A DNA stretch of 6,850 bases from Alphaproteobacteria bacterium UBA2954. GTDB lineage: Bacteria > Pseudomonadota > Alphaproteobacteria > Puniceispirillales > Puniceispirillaceae. Both the position numbers and the translations under genes were made by a program. The notes under the pieces were generated by a model. It did not search any database and had not been told where the DNA came from. It saw only the letters and a program-made list of their open reading frames with translations. The DNA lies in contig DEBO01000130.1 in the NCBI GenBank assembly GCA_002348585.1, positions 7,208 through 14,057 on the forward strand, given 5' to 3'. Of this stretch, positions 5,104 through 6,850 are shown one piece after another (within the stretch, counting starts at the first letter, position 1; each line of letters begins with the position of its first letter).

Positions 5104-6850
5104 ATGCCACGTCGTGAGGATATTCATTCCATTCTGATTATTGGGGCAGGGCCTATTATTATTGGACAGGCATGTGAGTTTGATTATTCAGGGGCGCAAG
5201 CCTGTAAGGCACTGAAAGAAGATGGCTTTCGGGTCATTCTGGTTAATTCCAATCCCGCAACCATTATGACAGACCCAGTGATGGCAGATGCGACCTATAT
5301 TGAACCTATTACCCCTGATGTTGTGGCCCGGATTATCGAAAAAGAACTGCCGGATGTACTGTTGCCGACAATGGGCGGACAGACCGCGCTGAATACAGCG
5401 CTGGCTTTGCATGAACAGGGCGTCCTTAACAAATATAATGTGGAGCTTATTGGAGCTAGACCAGAGGCCATTAAAAAAGCCGAAGACCGGAAATTATTCC
5501 GCGCTGCGATGGATTCCATAGGGCTTGAATCTGCACGGTCTCGCACAGTGAATAATTTTGATGATGGTATGGCTGCACTTGAGCATGTCGGGCTGCCAGC
5601 CATTATCCGCCCTTCCTTTACTCTTGGCGGTGAAGGCGGCGGAGTAGCCTATAATTCAGAGGAGTTTGAACAAATTGTGCGGGACGGGCTACGGCTATCG
5701 CCGGTAACTGAAATTTTGATTGAGGAATCACTTCTGGGCTGGAAAGAATATGAGATGGAGGTGGTGCGTGACCATGCTGATAATTGTATCATCGTATGTT
5801 CGATTGAAAATGTTGACCCGATGGGCGTGCATACTGGGGATTCCATTACTGTCGCCCCTGCATTGACGCTAACAGATAAGGAATATCAACGCCTGCGTGA
5901 TGTCTCACTGGCAGTCTTACGCGAAATCGGTGTCGATACAGGTGGTTCAAATGTGCAGTTTGCGGTCAACCCTACAGACGGGCGCGTGGTTATAATTGAG
6001 ATGAATCCTCGCGTCAGCCGGTCATCTGCACTAGCGTCAAAAGCCACTGGTTTTCCGATTGCTAAAGTGGCAGCCAAGCTGGCGGTGGGCTACCAGCTGG
6101 ATGAGCTGGTAAATGATATCACCGGTGTGACCCCGGCCAGCTTTGAGCCAACCATTGATTATGTGGTCACCAAAATTCCGCGCTTCACCTTTGAGAAATT
6201 TTCTGGGGCGAAAGCAGATTTATCCACTTCTATGAAATCTGTGGGTGAGGTGATGGCGGTGGGCCGGTCTTTTCAGGAATCCTTGCAAAAGGCATTGCGA
6301 TCGCTGGAAACAGGCCTGTGTGGTCTTGATGAAAAGGACGCCCCGACTGCAGATGATGAAAACGCGCGCATGGCCGCGCTAAAAGGCTGGATTTCTGGCC
6401 AGAATCCTGACCGAATCCTGCGTATTGCAGAAGCGATGCGCTGTGGGCTGAGCGTTGCAGAAATTCAAACCACCACCCATTGGGACAAATGGTTTCTGGA
6501 ACAGATCGCCGGAATTGTAGCCGCCGAAGCCTTTATACGTCGCGAGGGATTGCCAGATGACAAGCTGACCCTGCACCAACTGAAAAGTATGGGATTTGGT
6601 GATGCTCGACTGGCGAACCTGTCCGGCAGGACAGAACAGGATGTCACCGCGCTGCGCACTACGCTGGGTATCACCCCTGTCTATAAAAGAATTGATACCT
6701 GTGCAGCTGAATTTGCTTCCGACACGGCCTATTTATATTCCAGCTTTGAGGACACAGCCGGCGCAGTCTGTGAGGCGGCCCCGACCGCAGCTGAAAAAGT
6801 AGTGATCCTAGGCGGCGGCCCAAACCGAATTGGCCAAGGAATTGAATTTG
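5104..6850 (+). CDS. carB: Carbamoyl-phosphate synthase large subunit CarB, N-terminal part
   Basis: Makes carbamoyl phosphate from bicarbonate, ammonia supplied by CarA, and two ATP. The first 582 residues are visible before the right edge, out of about 1070 to 1100 normally. The carboxyphosphate half (about 1-402) is complete and its residues fall at the same numbers as I recall for E. coli: Arg129, Arg169, Gly176, Glu208, Glu215, Asn283, Gln285, Glu299, Asn301 and Arg303. Recognisable blocks are [20 protein letters not shown] at 14-33, [11 protein letters not shown] at 90-100, [20 protein letters not shown] at 232-251 and [20 protein letters not shown] at 299-318. The oligomerisation domain follows at about 403-553, and the second half begins with [16 protein letters not shown] at 567-582. 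One oddity is Glu177 in the glycine-rich loop (GGEGGG), where serine or threonine is usual. ATG at 5104 has a strong ribosome binding site. It forms an operon with carA. Confidence 0.97.
   Translation, partial: MPRREDIHSILIIGAGPIIIGQACEFDYSGAQACKALKEDGFRVILVNSNPATIMTDPVMADATYIEPITPDVVARIIEKELPDVLLPTMGGQTALNTALALHEQGVLNKYNVELIGARPEAIKKAEDRKLFRAAMDSIGLESARSRTVNNFDDGMAALEHVGLPAIIRPSFTLGGEGGGVAYNSEEFEQIVRDGLRLSPVTEILIEESLLGWKEYEMEVVRDHADNCIIVCSIENVDPMGVHTGDSITVAPALTLTDKEYQRLRDVSLAVLREIGVDTGGSNVQFAVNPTDGRVVIIEMNPRVSRSSALASKATGFPIAKVAAKLAVGYQLDELVNDITGVTPASFEPTIDYVVTKIPRFTFEKFSGAKADLSTSMKSVGEVMAVGRSFQESLQKALRSLETGLCGLDEKDAPTADDENARMAALKGWISGQNPDRILRIAEAMRCGLSVAEIQTTTHWDKWFLEQIAGIVAAEAFIRREGLPDDKLTLHQLKSMGFGDARLANLSGRTEQDVTALRTTLGITPVYKRIDTCAAEFASDTAYLYSSFEDTAGAVCEAAPTAAEKVVILGGGPNRIGQGIEF

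Noticed and set aside
5188..6674. Several minus-strand ORFs opposite carB
   Set aside because: The plus-strand CarB translation is uninterrupted and keeps E. coli residue numbering, so these are antisense shadows.

Overview
The window looks like a piece of an alphaproteobacterial chromosome. Five housekeeping genes lie in two divergent groups. On the minus strand, reading leftwards, are yqeY, dnaG and rpoD (rpoD is cut by the left edge). On the plus strand are carA and carB (carB is cut by the right edge). As I recall, this arrangement (carAB facing away from a YqeY-family gene followed by primase and the major sigma factor) is common in Alphaproteobacteria, and the protein sequences fit that class. 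Base composition looks intermediate, neither very AT-rich like SAR11 nor very GC-rich like many Rhodobacterales. A marine lineage such as SAR116 is possible, but that is a guess.

Layout. 1-1082 (minus): N-terminal 360 residues of RpoD with regions 1.1 and 1.2 and an acidic non-conserved region. 1122-2825 (minus): complete DnaG primase, probably using a TTG start. 2935-3399 (minus): complete YqeY-family protein. 3400-3811: a 412-base divergent intergenic region with no convincing gene, holding a short direct repeat, a possible 13-codon leader ORF and a weak promoter-like sequence. 3812-5023 (plus): complete CarA. 5024-5103: an 80-base gap with a 7-bp hairpin and a good ribosome binding site. 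5104 to the right edge (plus): the first 582 codons of CarB, covering the carboxyphosphate half, the oligomerisation domain and the beginning of the second half.

How the genes work together. CarA releases ammonia from glutamine and CarB uses it with bicarbonate and two ATP to make carbamoyl phosphate for arginine and pyrimidine synthesis. The leftward group resembles the classical macromolecular synthesis operon (replication priming plus the major sigma factor), with YqeY in first place.

No mobile element, CRISPR array, RNA gene, toxin-antitoxin pair or defence gene was seen, and no new multi-gene system. The most interesting details are non-coding. A perfect 10-bp inverted repeat in the yqeY-dnaG gap would pair with the dnaG ribosome binding site. 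A hairpin between carA and carB has an arm that could also pair with the carB ribosome binding site. CarB also carries a glutamate in its ATP-binding glycine-rich loop where I would expect serine or threonine.
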